DNA of 64,000 nucleotides, taken from Blasia pusilla. Taxonomy: Eukaryota > Marchantiophyta > Marchantiopsida > Blasiales. The number at the start of each line of letters is the position of its first letter. The stretch's first letter is position 1. A program made the position numbers and the translations under genes. The stretch is taken from the NCBI GenBank assembly GCA_050084515.1, contig CM114273.1:21638001-21702000 (forward strand), written 5' to 3'. The notes under the pieces were generated by a model. That model was not told where the DNA came from. It saw only the letters and a program-made list of their open reading frames with translations, and made no database searches. Below are positions 24,329 to 34,579 of this stretch, one piece after another.

Positions 24329-26320
24329 GTGGTGGGACAGCAAAAGATTTTGAAGCCTTTGGATCTTTGGGCGAGATACCATCAATTGCCGATTCGAGAG
24401 AGTGACAAGGCCAAGACAACATTTTGGGGTGTCAACTCTCATGACAAGGATTTTTTGTACATGTGGAAATTCTTACCCTTTGGGTTGAAGAATGCACCTG
24501 CCGAGTTTCAGAGAGTGATGGACAGGATCCTAGCAGGGTTGGATTTTGTTCGGTGTTACATTGATGATATCTTGGTGTTCAGTAACACGGTGGAGGAGCA
24601 TCAACTACATTTGCAGATGGTGTTTGAGCAGTTGAAAGCTCATGGTCTACGTTTGCATCCAGGAAAGTGTAAGTTCTTCCATGAGGATGTTGAGTACTTG
24701 GGTCATGTGATCTATCCATGTGGTTTGGGAGTTCAGCAAGCAAAGGTGGAGGCTATTGCACTTATTCCGCGTCCGGTAGATGTGAGTAGAGTTCGGGCAT
24801 TCATGGGATTGGCGAACTACTATGGGAGGTATGTGAAGGGATTTAGTGCTATGGCAAAGCCTTTTAACCAATTGCTGAAATCAGATCAAGAGTGGCACTG
24901 GGGAGATGATCAGGAGAGAGCTTTTGTGGAGCTTAAGGCCCAGTTGGTGGCTGCGCCTATTTTGAGGACACATATAAGAGGGCGCCCATTTCAGTTACAC
25001 ACTGATTGGAGTAGGTTGGGACTTGGAGCGGTGTTGACACAACATGATGATGAGCACATGGAGTTTGTGGTGGCCTATGTAAGTCGTTCGAATAATGCAG
25101 CGGAGTCGCACTATAGTTCATATGAGGGAGAGTGCTTGGCAGTAGTGTGGGCTGTGGCACACTTTAGGTGTTACTTGTTTGGCACACAGTTTACCCTTGT
25201 TACTGATCACCAGCCGCTCAAGTGGTTGATGGAGTCTGACAAGCTTACAGGGAAGCTTGCACGGTGGGCTCTTATCTTACAAGAGTATGACTTCCAGGTG
25301 GTACATAGACCTGGAGTTGCCAACCTTGATGCTGATGGGTTGAGTAGGAACCCATGTACTAGCCAAGAGGATACAATTGGGGCTAGATGGCATGGCGAGA
25401 TTGATGAGGAGATGGTGCCAGGTTGGCATGCATCCGCCTTTTTATGTTGGTTAGGGGCGGACTCTAGTATGGAGGACCACATGATATCTTACTCTAGTCA
25501 GAGGGTAGATGACCAGCCTTCAGATCCTAAGGTTGGAGATGGTGGTACGGATCAGCGTGATATTCATGATGATGCGTTGGTGTTGGAGTTCCTACGGACC
25601 AGTAGGGTGCTAGGCATAGTGAGTGCCAAGGAGCGAGACCGTGTTCTTCAACATGCTAAGAGGTATCGATTGGAGGGAACACATATTCTCCGTGTGTGGG
25701 AGGATGGTAGAGTACGAGTAGTGCCGCATTTGGCTCAGAGAGAGCGCATTGTGCGACATGCCCATGAGGAGTTGGGATATTTTGGGGTAAAGCGTACGTA
25801 TAGCTTACTCCTTGGTCAGTATTGGTGGCGTGGCATGCATACTCAGGTGCAGCATTTGGTGTCACGTTGTATGGTTTGTGACCGGGTGAGGGCATCATTC
25901 AATGCCCCTACACCACAGTTACACCCCTTGCCTATTATGGGGTTGGGTTACCGTTGGAGTGTGGACTTTGCGGGACCGTTACCGTTGACTGTACGACATC
26001 ATCGATATGTGTTGGTGATGGTGGAGCACTTCTCCAAGTGGATTGAGTTGGTGGCATTACGTGACAAGTCAAGTGAGGGAATGGCATATGCGTTTCTTGA
26101 TAGAGTGCTTAGTCATTTTGGTGCACCAGCTGAAGTGCTGACCGACCAGGGTACAGAGTTTCAGGGTGAGTTTCAGGTCTTGTGTGACAAGGCGTTGATT
26201 AATCATCGGACTACGTCTCGAGATCATCTAGAGGCGGATGGTTTGGCTGAGCGTGTGGTTCATACGGTGAAGAGGGCATTGCCCAAGTATGGCCTACAGA
26301 AGGGGCATCTTGGAGACTAG
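24329..26320 (+). pseudogene. pol of element 1: reverse transcriptase, RNase H, integrase
   Basis: This is a 663-codon open frame, the best-preserved part of the element. Reverse transcriptase is at the start: LDLWARYHQLPI, then FLPFGLKNAPAEFQRVM and the catalytic YIDD at 24557-24568. The Ty3-type RNase H follows (LHTDWSRLGLGAVLTQ, YSSYEGECLAVVWAV, TDHQPLKWLM and ANLDADGLSR). Integrase comes next: an HHCC zinc segment (HEELGYFGVKRTYSLL ... CMVCDRVR), the first Asp in WSVDFAGPLP, the second in LTDQGTEFQGEF and the Glu in DGLAERVVHTVKR. The frame ends at TAG 26318-26320. The integrase C-terminal part continues out of frame to about 26820 (LAIAQHGDTLRYATI; DRTILRVREVLASGVLMLEG), so pol is broken here. 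Confidence 0.9.
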
Positions 26321-26852
26321 GATATTCAGTTGCCATTGTTAGCCATGGGGTATAGGTTCATCGCCAAGCATCCTTGGCTTCCTTCTCACCTTATTTTTCT
26401 TATCTGGCCGAGATCCGGACTTGCCGCCAAAGCAATTGTCGGGAGTCTAGTGAGGTGGTGAACCTTGATGACCAGAGATATGGATGAGTGTGTGTTCTCA
26501 GCAGCAGAGCTCTTTCGGAGAGTTATGCCAACGACCTTTGAGAATCTTGCCATTGCTCAACACGGGGATACGTTGCGGTATGCAACCATTCGGGTGGAGG
26601 TTATCGACCATCGATTCAGAGGTTCCATGTGGGGACTATGTCTATTTGCAGCAGATTGCACCGACAATGTTGGATGTGACGGCAGACCGCACTATTTTAC
26701 GAGTGCGCGAGGTGTTAGCTTCTGGAGTTCTCATGTTGGAGGGTCGTGATGGAGTTGTTTGGAAGGACCATGTGCATAATTGTGCGCCATGTCATCTTCC
26801 AAATGTGGATGGTATCTTATTGACACAAGCTTAGCCATGATACGTGCTAGCT

Positions 26853-27000
26853 TGAGGTGCATGTTGTGTGGGTCCGCCGGGTAACGCACCCCCGTATGTT
26901 GGTGTGTGATCGGTGTTCTAGGGGTTGGCACATGATGTGTTTGACTCCACGTGTGGATATTGTTCCTACTGGAAGGTGGGTTTGTCCTCGATGTACTTAG
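26853..27000 (+). pseudogene. C-terminal PHD finger of pol, element 1
   Basis: A C4HC3 plant-homeodomain finger follows the integrase C-terminal domain. The first pair is in LRCMLCGSAG, then a TAA and a small frame change, then MLVCDRCSRGWHMMC (second Cys pair, His, Cys) and VPTGRWVCPRCT with the last Cys pair and the stop codon at 26998-27000. The Trp two residues before the last Cys pair is typical of PHD fingers. PHD fingers usually bind histone H3 tails, so this one may guide the integrase to particular chromatin. Element 2 has the same finger in the same place. Confidence 0.82.
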
Positions 27001-27175
27001 GAGAGGTAGATGACTTGATCTTTGCATGATATGGATTACAGATGTGCGACTAACAATGGGGCAACCTAGCACCCGACCTTCTGATTCGTGCACCCAAGAA
27101 GGTGTATAGCATGTAGTAGATGTATAGGGCTACTTGGGAGTTAGAGGGACCTAACCGCTAGTTAGGGGGGCGAGT
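27001..27175 (+). other. 3' untranslated region and polypurine tract of element 1
   Basis: This runs from the pol stop to the 3' LTR. The purine-rich GTTAGGGGGGCGAGT (27161-27175) directly precedes TGTGGTACAC. The equivalent sequence in element 2, GCTAGGGGGACGGT, directly precedes TGTGTGATC. This is the expected plus-strand primer and marks the LTR start at 27176. Confidence 0.7.
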
Positions 27176-27649
27176 TGTGGTACACTTGTGTTTGTGGATG
27201 CTCTCGTCTATGTTATGTATGTATGTGAGTATGGTATGTCGCTGATGTATGTTGTATGACGATGTGCATTCGCACGACAGTTGTCATGACCATACGGATT
27301 ATGTCGTAGAGTATAGTGTGCTAGTAGAGGCCATATCTTATGTAGGGCCGCAGTGTCTAGGTAGAGATGTGATTTCATACATAGGGTTGGGGGTTACTCA
27401 GTTGAGGGTGACTTTTCCACTAGGGCCCGCTCTTAGGTTGGAGGATATAAGGTGGAGTGCACTCAAAGAACAATCAGTTCTTTGAGTTGAGCCTGTTGCG
27501 TTGGGAGTTAGCCTTGGTAGTGAGTAGATCTCTTGGTTATAGTGTTTCCCGCAAGCTTCGACCTAGATTCTCCCATCATGGAGTGGGTTTGGTTCGATTG
27601 TATGTGATTCTATACGTGTTTTATGACAGTAGGTCTTTCACGGATTTCA
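27176..27649 (+). repeat. 3' LTR of element 1 (blocks A and B)
   Basis: The LTR starts TGTGGTACAC directly after the polypurine tract and ends GGATTTCA. It is made of block A (27176-27279, ends CGCACGACA), two bases GT, and block B (27282-27649), the partner of the 5' LTR at 18448. The TATA-like element and the 11-bp stem are conserved at about 27444 and 27461-27487. Block A ends TG...CA as does block B, so an alternative is that B alone is the LTR. Confidence 0.68.
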
Positions 27650-27651
27650 GT

Positions 27652-28320
27652 TGTGGTACACTTGTGTTTGATGATGCTCTCGTCTATGTTATGTATGTAT
27701 GTGAGTATGGTATGTCAGCAATGTATGTTGTATGACGATGTGGATTCGCACGACATCTTTCACAGCCGGGTGACTTGTTGACCAGGTCACCCGCCTCTGG
27801 TAACCTGTGCGCGCAAGTTACCAAGGAGAGGGCTATTTTTAGGGGAAGAGCCTTTTGGCTCTTCCCAACCCTATATAAGAGAGGAAGATGGCTTTCCTAA
27901 GCCATATTTCTCATGTTGGGCCATTGGAGCACCTCCCTTGTATGTGTGTGAGATAAGACTAGGGTGCTAGCATCTGGATTCCTTGATAGCACAGGGTGGA
28001 CGAGGCTCGATATGCCGATGTAGATTGAGGAGTGGAGTTTTAGGCCGGGTGTGCCATTTTTACTACTCTTTATTTTTATATGAGAAAGATGTCAGGGGGC
28101 TGGTGGAAATTCGTTGTTTGCAGGTAGGCAAGCGAGTTGCCTTGGTCGGGAGCCCGTGGAGACCTTGGTTGGCGTCGTATTTGTCATTTTTCTATTCGAA
28201 AGGCCGTGGGCGGAAGCGCTATCTGTTTTTCTCAGATTTTGCTGGTGCGGATTGATGGGGGACAGCAGCAGGGTATAGCGCAGGTTGTGACGGTAGGTAT
28301 AGCGTCGTCTAATAACGGGA
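27652..28320 (+). repeat. second LTR-like sequence (blocks A' and C) with TATA box
   Basis: Two bases after the 3' LTR of element 1, block A is repeated (27652-27755, the same 104-bp length with about 6 differences), but it is followed by a different sequence, block C. C holds GTGAC/GTCAC arms at about 27772-27792, a perfect 10-bp stem (27843-27852 with 27857-27866, loop TTTT) and a TATA box TATATAA at 27873-27879. This is an LTR promoter of a related family, perhaps the 5' LTR of element 2 or a solo LTR. The right end is not defined; I do not see a clear CA end, so 28320 is approximate. Confidence 0.55.
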
Positions 28321-28984
28321 ATGTCGGGATTTAGCATGAAGGAGAGTTAGGGCTTGCAGCCGTCGGGGGCGCTGATGGGCGTTTAGGTCAGCGGACGGAC
28401 GGCGGGCGGCGACGGCGCCCCCCCCCCCCGCGCGCATTTATTTCTCATCCCAACAAGTTGGGGAGGCCCATAGTGGTGCGGGCCACGCCCCCCCTCTCAC
28501 ATTTACTACTCTTTTTCTTCCCCTTTGGACGTGGTTGCGCATGGGCAACGTGGTAGGACTGAACGTGGTTGGATGGAGACGTCATTGAGAGTCCGGATGT
28601 GGTTGAGATCATGTTCACGTGGTCGGACATGGCGTACGTGGTAGGTGGGAGCCGACCAGGGTGAGTCAGATTACATGCCGCGTGTGGGGATGGACGGAGA
28701 GGTTTTCGTTTTCGAGTAGTAGCTGGTGCTAGGTGGGTGCAGTGATGGTGACGAGTGTAGATTCTTTTCATGTGTAGCATGTTGGTGGATATACGGCGGT
28801 TGCCGAGTAGGGGTCGCGTGTATGACCCAAGAGAGTGTCGCTACGTTAGGTGAGTCAGTTGGGAGGCTCATGGTGAGGGCGAGTGTTGAGTGTGCGTGAG
28901 GTCGGATATGTCATCACGGGATTGATGTTAGCATAGGTGAGCTAGTGAGGCGTGTGGGAGACTCTCAGTGAATCTGAGTGCTTG
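28321..28984 (+). other. leader region before gag of element 2
   Basis: There is no gene. A run of ten C (about 28420) interrupts a GC-rich patch at 28360-28440. The rest is likely 5' leader of element 2, in the position equivalent to 18816-19765 of element 1, but I cannot align it with confidence. Confidence 0.4.
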
Positions 28985-28989
28985 AGCGG

Positions 28990-30690
28990 GTGAGATAGGG
29001 TTTGTCATTACGGCATTCTTCCATGGTTCAAAAGAACGGGGTAGTGCGAGTAGTAGTAGTGGTATGACACGGAGTGGAGTGAGATACCGAGGGGTTACTA
29101 GTGAGGAGCTACCTCGACATCCATCCGTGGTTGGATCGTCATCACTAGACACTGGGTCTGGTGATGAGATCGCAGACAAAGACAGTAGTACTTGGTAGGA
29201 GATGGACAACATAGACCATCGGGGCATGCGTCGTTTCTCGGGTGCAGTGGGCACCATCGACTTAGATGATTTTATCCAGGAGTTCGACACGTGGTGCGAC
29301 TTCCACGAGATACGGACTCCGACACGGTTCAACCCTTTCATGGCATGGAAGGGATTGTTCCATCACTTAAAGGGTCCTCTGATGGATGACTACATGGAGT
29401 TTCGATCACTATATTCATTAGAGATCGATGCTTGGAGGCTGTATTGGGCTCCAGGGTATGTGTCCACTAGTGGTTGCGAGGCATATGATGGGATTGTGAG
29501 AGGAGAGAGACCCACACCATCAGCCCGGAGATTAGATGGAGAGGAGGGCAGTGAGACAGGCGATATGACAGAGACCTCTGGTGGTAGAGGCCACCCAGAT
29601 TCAGCCCCACAGTGGAGTTCTTCCAACAGTTGGGGAAGAGCTACCAGGGCGTACGCACCGACAAGCTGAAGAGTCTACAGGATTTTCAGCGACGATCGGG
29701 TGAGAGTCTGAGAGAGGCATTCACGTGCATGAGGAGGCTGATCATTGCTAAGTATGGAGTGACTGAGGCGCAGTCAGTCCAGTATTGGTACGGGGTTTTG
29801 GACCGAGAACTACGGAGGAGAGTCCGAGATGCGGTGCTGATTCACATAGCGAAGCCCACATTGAAGGTGGTCTTTGAGTTGTCTGAGCGTATTGAGCTCA
29901 ACATAAGTGAGGAGCAGGTAGTGACCGCTGGATTTTCTCGAGAGTCGACGGGGCCACGAGTGACAGTGACCCCACAGGTGCCACAGCGAGCACCAGTACC
30001 ACGAGAGCGGGCTAATGTGCCCAGAGAGCATGGCGGGTACCGTGAGCCTATGAGGCAACGACCCGTACCTACATATGTTGCCCAGCAGGGACCGATGTGG
30101 TCTTGTTGGACGTGTGGAGGGGCCCATAGGCAGAGAGACTGCCCACACCATGGGAGAGGACCATCACCACCTCCGATTGCTCAGGAGCCACAGAGGATGG
30201 CCCCACCACAGTACTAGTGTGACTATTGCCACAGATATGGTCACACTAGGGATAGATGTTTTGACCTTCGCCGAGGGGCACGTCTAGAGGTAGGCGGAGG
30301 GCTTGGGGGCGGTGGTCCTGGAGGAGGTCGGGGAGTTCTTCCTGGACGTGGTGGTAGAGGACCACCACCAGCCACAGGAGATGGAGCAGGAGCACCAGAG
30401 CCGGTAGTTCTCTCATGCATCGATCAATTGGAGCAGAGGATTGCTGCCATGATGATGATGCAGCTTAGGGAAGGCACGGAGCTGCGAGCAGCTAGTGTGA
30501 CTCCAGCTTCTACCTCTTACCCTGACCCAGGTGAGGATCTTGCCAGTATGGGATTTATGTGTAGTGCAGCCCAGGTTGAGGCAACTGCAGTGGTGACTCG
30601 GAGTCTGCGAGAAGCACCGAGCCATCGAGAGGTGGAGTTGAGATTGACCCACCAGAGGAGACCGATGGGCGGCAGGATAGGGTTCCACAG
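28990..30690 (+). pseudogene. gag of element 2 (capsid and two zinc knuckles)
   Basis: The reading starts at about 28990 (FVITAFFHGSKERGS, equivalent to the N-terminus of element 1 gag), is interrupted by a TAG just before 29202, and runs 29202-29669 with RFSGAVGTIDLDDFIQEFDT and FMAWKGLFHHLKG. After a frameshift, 29612-30217 carries YQGVRTDKLKSLQDFQRRSG, LREAFT and the knuckle CWTCGGAHRQRDC (C-x2-C-x3-H-x4-C). A single TAG at 30215-30217 then precedes the second knuckle CDYCHRYGHTRDRC (classical CCHC) in the same frame. The frame then stays open to about 30796, with a Gly/Arg-rich tail. Two knuckles with a basic tail imply nucleic-acid packaging. Confidence 0.8.
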
Positions 30691-30699
30691 TCATTCATA

Positions 30700-31560
30700 T
30701 TGTCGGAGGCACTACACACACCATCGATGGTGCCTCGACGACCAGCAGTGCCTACAGCTCAGACACCTACATCGACGTCACGAGGAGTTGGAGTGACAAC
30801 TCCTATGCCGGCTCGAGTGGGGTCAGTGTCGACCATAGTGTTGGAGGTGGCCACCAGAGTGAGTCAGACTCCACTATTTTCCGCCATAGAGTTGGCGACG
30901 TTGGGAGTTGGACCAGCTGAGGTGTTCCGGTTGGCCGCCATGTTGTGTGAGCATGGAGAGGTGACTGCTTCTTGTTCAGAGGTAGTTGAGGAGGTGGTGG
31001 ACTTGCCCTCAGAGCCGGTGCTCGTGACGTTTCCCACAAAGTCATGGCATGCGGCGACGGCGAAGTTGGTAGCTATGCCAGCTCGACCGGCCATAGAGCG
31101 AGCAGTGGTGACACCTGGAGTAGTGTTACTGGATAACCGAGCTGTAGTATTTCGCTTGGTTAGTCCGACGGGGACAGTATACCACCCACAGCGCGTCCTA
31201 CTTGATTCAGGAGCGCAACCCTTGATGTTAGGGAAGGCGGCGTGTTTAGCGTTGGGGTTACGGAAGGCCGACATTGAGCCTTGTCCCTTCCAGATACTGA
31301 CCTCGATTGGGGGCGTGTCACCCACGCAGTATATGACTCGACAGAAGATAGTTTTCAGAGTCTAGCCAGAGCATGAGACGGATAGTGCTATGGTGCGCAC
31401 ACGTGCGATTACGACACCAGCTGAGTCGTACGATGTGTTGGTGGGGAATATAGTGTTATATCCCCTAGGATTCATCCTTGACTTCTGGGAGGAGACCGTT
31501 TCTTATTGGCCATGATGGCAGTCAGGTGACGGCCGGATGAGTCAGTTACCCGTGCAGTTT
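30700..31560 (+). pseudogene. aspartic protease of element 2
   Basis: The open frame 30700-31365 ends with the protease core VLLDSGAQPLMLGKAACLAL (Asp codon at 31204-31206), followed by QILTSIGGVSPTQYMTRQKI. After a TAG at 31363-31365, the same protein continues in the same frame with the C-terminal half (ESYDVLVGNIVLYPLGF) to a TGA, then RMSQLPVQF. The layout is identical to element 1, where the matching residues are Asp-Ser-Gly at 21940. Confidence 0.75.
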
Positions 31561-32978
31561 GCGGGACGAGGTGGTCGATCACGAGGCGAGTCTATGACCA
31601 CGTTGGCGGCTTTCACAAGTAGTGCTAGCTGGCCAGGAGAGTTGTTGGAGGGGAACGCACATGCGGCGGATGTCCCAGTAGCGGATAGTCCCACGGAGAG
31701 ACAGGCCATGGCGGGTGTCTCTTCCCATGTTGGCGAGACCTCTTCACCATTGTGGGGTACGACTCAAGAGCTACAGAGGAGTGCCGACGACCTCGTGAGG
31801 CAGGCGTGGAGTCGTGCTTTTATCCCGGAGCAGCGAGAGTCACATGGCGATCGAGCTCTTGGAGTGGAGACATTGACCCCAGTGGATACCACACCTGTTG
31901 TGTGGCAGTGCCCAAAGGAGGGTGTTAGGGTGTTAGATCTCTTCAGAGGGATTAGCACCGGATCGGCTGCAGTATTGTAGGCGGGCATACGGGTGCATCA
32001 GTACCTTTATGTGGAGAGAGATGAGACCGCGCGGCGAGTATCACTACGTCACGTGGCGAGATTGGTCCAGAGGTATCCTGAGTTGTTGCCGGTATCTGCA
32101 ATACGGGGATATCAGCATACACTATCCGCCGACATCTCTTTGGTGGGGGCGTAGGATCTGGATAGAGTTGGCACCATTCATCTGGTGATTGTTGGATGGC
32201 CATGTCAGGGTCATTCATCAGCTGGCCAAGGATTTGGATTGCAGGATCCGAGGTCAGGGATGTTTTGGGAGATGCTGTGAGTAGTACAACACTTGTAGGA
32301 GAGTCAGACATGTTCTCCAACGTACATGTTGGAGAACGTGCCCTTGTTGGGAGACACTCGTGCACGTGTGATGATCAGGTGAGGTCCTGGTTGGGACCTG
32401 CTATATTATTAGATGCGACGAGAGTTAGATCGCGTGCCCATCGTCCACGATTGTGGTGGATGAACCTGATACCATCAGAGGTACTGAGTCGAGCATACGA
32501 TGGAGTCTAGAGAGCACCACATCTCATAGTGGATGCTATTTTGGGCTCAAGTCGTCGATCTCAGGTGGTGACACGGGATGATAGACCACCGTTGGCCATG
32601 GCCAATAGGGTGGGGGAGTTGAGGGCAGCCTTACCTACGTTGGTGAGCTTCCCAGCATCCCATGCCTTTCGACAGGGAGGGCTAGGCATGATTTGGGATG
32701 AGGTGACTGGAGCATTGGAGGAGCCTATAGCATATGAGCGCGAGCGCGCCATGGGGTTCGCTACCGGTACTACGGCGGTGTGAGGGATGACTGAGGCATC
32801 CCGGAGACAGGTGTTGGGGCAGGCGATGGACCTCAACTGTCTCACATGGATAGTCAGCCTAGGTATGGCTGAGCAGAGATGGATGCGAGTGTCATCCATG
32901 CCGTCACGTCCACGAGTTGGACCATTGCCTCTGAGTGGTCTCAGACAGGCATTGGTGGGGCGAGACGAGGAGAGATAG
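31537..32978 (+). pseudogene. DNMT3-like C5 cytosine DNA methyltransferase inside pol of element 2
   Basis: This is the same enzyme domain as in element 1. One frame from 31537 holds motif I (VRVLDLFRGISTGSAAVL, then TAG at 31978 where element 1 has CAG), YLYVERDETARRV, LVIVGWPCQGHSSAG with the catalytic Cys at 32203-32205, and ENV at 32332-32340. It is interrupted only by stops (31978, 32152, 32278, 32296). A frameshift at about 32380 leads to a second frame with DATRVRSRAHRPRLWWMNL, which matches the motif IX region of DNMT3/DRM enzymes (aHRxRxxWxNL). Motif X follows (YERERAMGFATGTTAV, a TGA, then RRQVLGQAMDLN). All core motifs from I to X are therefore recognisable in canonical order, so this is a complete but mutated domain of about 335 residues. 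Confidence 0.87.
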
Positions 32979-33162
32979 GCACCCATGGACTTTCTGGGAC
33001 GTCGTTCGAGCAGAGAGTGCGAAGGCGGCTAAAGTAGCACATGTTCATTTTTTGGATGCGGAGCATGGTGTAGGAGGTCAGAGTGGAGTGGTTGTTGCGG
33101 AGGTGGCTAGGGTTGCTACATAGCAACCAAAGCCGTAGGTTGCGTCCTCTCCTAGTGAGGTC

Positions 33163-34540
33163 ACGATGGAGACTTGGGAGCCTTTGATAGGTCTCAAGTT
33201 GATAGGAGGAGAGCGACGGCGAGTTCATAGGTTTCTGAGAGGGCATGTCAGTTGTTTTGCCTTCAGTATGAGAGACTTGGGTACGTTGAAGGGTCCCGGG
33301 ATATGGATGGAGTTGGCTAGTGATACGCCGATCTTTTGTCAACCCTATAGGTATTCTAATATGGAGCGAGCCTTGATTCAGAGCACGAGTCAGGACTTGT
33401 TGGAGGCAGGACTTGTGGAGTTATCACATGTGGAGTATGCATCTGCCATAGTCATGCCGGCGAAGAAGGATATGTATGGCAATTGGATGGATAGGCGGAT
33501 GTGTGGAGATTACCTTCCTATCAACCGACAGACGAGGTCAGATCGGTACGCCATGCCTACTCCTGAGGAGATCTTTGATGCGGTAGGGCATGCAAAGATC
33601 TTCAGTACTTTAGATCTCCGTGCTATCTATCATCAGCTTCCTATCAGGTTGGAGGACAGGGGGAAGACAACATTCTGGGGGATAGATCGGTTCGGGAGAG
33701 ATTGCTTGTATCGATGGCGTTTTACCATTTGGGTTGAAGAACGCTGCAGAGTTTCGAGAGTGATGGATAGGATTGGTGGCTTGGATTTTGTACGATGTTA
33801 CATAGATGATATTCTTATCTTGATTCCACGGTTGAGGAGCATGAGCGGCACTTGGAGGAGGTGTTTCGGCGATTGCAGTTACATGGACTGAAGTTACATC
33901 CAGGCAAGTGCAGATTCTTTCAGGAGCAGATTGAGTACTTGGGACACACCATATACCCGAGTGGGTTAGGCGTTCAATAGACGAAGGTAGAGGCTATTGT
34001 GCAGATTCCACGCCCTACAGATGTGAGTCGAGTCCAAGCGTTTCTTGGACTGGAGAACTTCTATCGACGGTATGTCAAGGGTTTTAGTGCGATCGCAAAG
34101 TCTTTGACCTTGTTGACGAGACTTGATTAGGTTTGGTTGTGGGGAGATGATCAGGAGCGAGCATTTTAGGAGCTCAAGGACAAGTTGACGTCCTCACCCA
34201 TTTTACAGAGACCGGTTAGGGGTCGCCCATTCCAGTTACATACGGATTGGAGCATGTTGGGTCTAGGAGCACTGCTTACTTAGAGGGATGACGAGGAGAG
34301 GGAGTTAGTTGTGGCTTACGCGAGCCGATCGAACAACATTGCAAAGGCGAAGTACAGCTCTTACGAGAGAGAGTGCTTGGCTGCAGTGTGGGCCATGGTA
34401 GATTTCAGGTGCTATTTATTCGGCAACCCTTTCACACTTATTACTGATCATCAGCCGTTGAGGTGGTTGATGGAGTCCGACAAGCTTACGGGAAAGCTTG
34501 CCAAGTGGGCTCTGTTACTACAGGAGTATGAGTTTGAGGA
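33163..34540 (+). pseudogene. reverse transcriptase and RNase H of element 2
   Basis: The frame 33166-33891 carries the RT fingers and palm: RHCCFAFSM-like CFAFSMRDLGTL, RRMCGDYLPINRQTRSDRYA, STLDLRAIYHQLPI, and the catalytic YIDD at about 33800. It then shifts. RT thumb and connection (HPGKCRFFQEQIEYLGH) follow in another frame with TAG at 33978 and 34138. RNase H (LHTDWSMLGLGALL, then TAG 34281, then YSSYERECLAAVWAM and TDHQPLRWLM) ends at about 34540. The segment equivalent to element 1 24.2-24.5 kb is better preserved here. The spacer between RNase H and integrase seen in element 1 (about 25370-25570) is deleted. Confidence 0.83.
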
Positions 34541-34579
34541 GGCGACATGTGGTCGTGATATCGATGACGACGAGAGGTT

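Larger units (their letters stand above)
18448..27649 (+). mobile_element. Ty3/gypsy retroelement 1 with DNA methyltransferase and PHD finger (degraded)
   Basis: This element is bounded by a 368-bp direct repeat (18448-18815 and 27282-27649). In order it contains a leader, gag with zinc knuckles, an aspartic protease, a C5 cytosine methyltransferase, reverse transcriptase, RNase H, integrase and a PHD finger ending at 27000, then a polypurine tract and the 3' LTR. The order RT-RNase H-integrase identifies Ty3/gypsy. The coding region has several frameshifts and stops, so it is not autonomous now, but two long frames remain open (22072-23295 and 24329-26320). The repeats differ at about 12 of 368 positions, so the insertion is not recent. 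I found no matching target-site duplication (left flank GTCTT, right flank GTTGT). Confidence 0.88.

Noticed and set aside
30864-31325. 153-codon minus-strand frame in element 2
   Set aside because: It is antisense to the protease region of pol and has no recognisable features.
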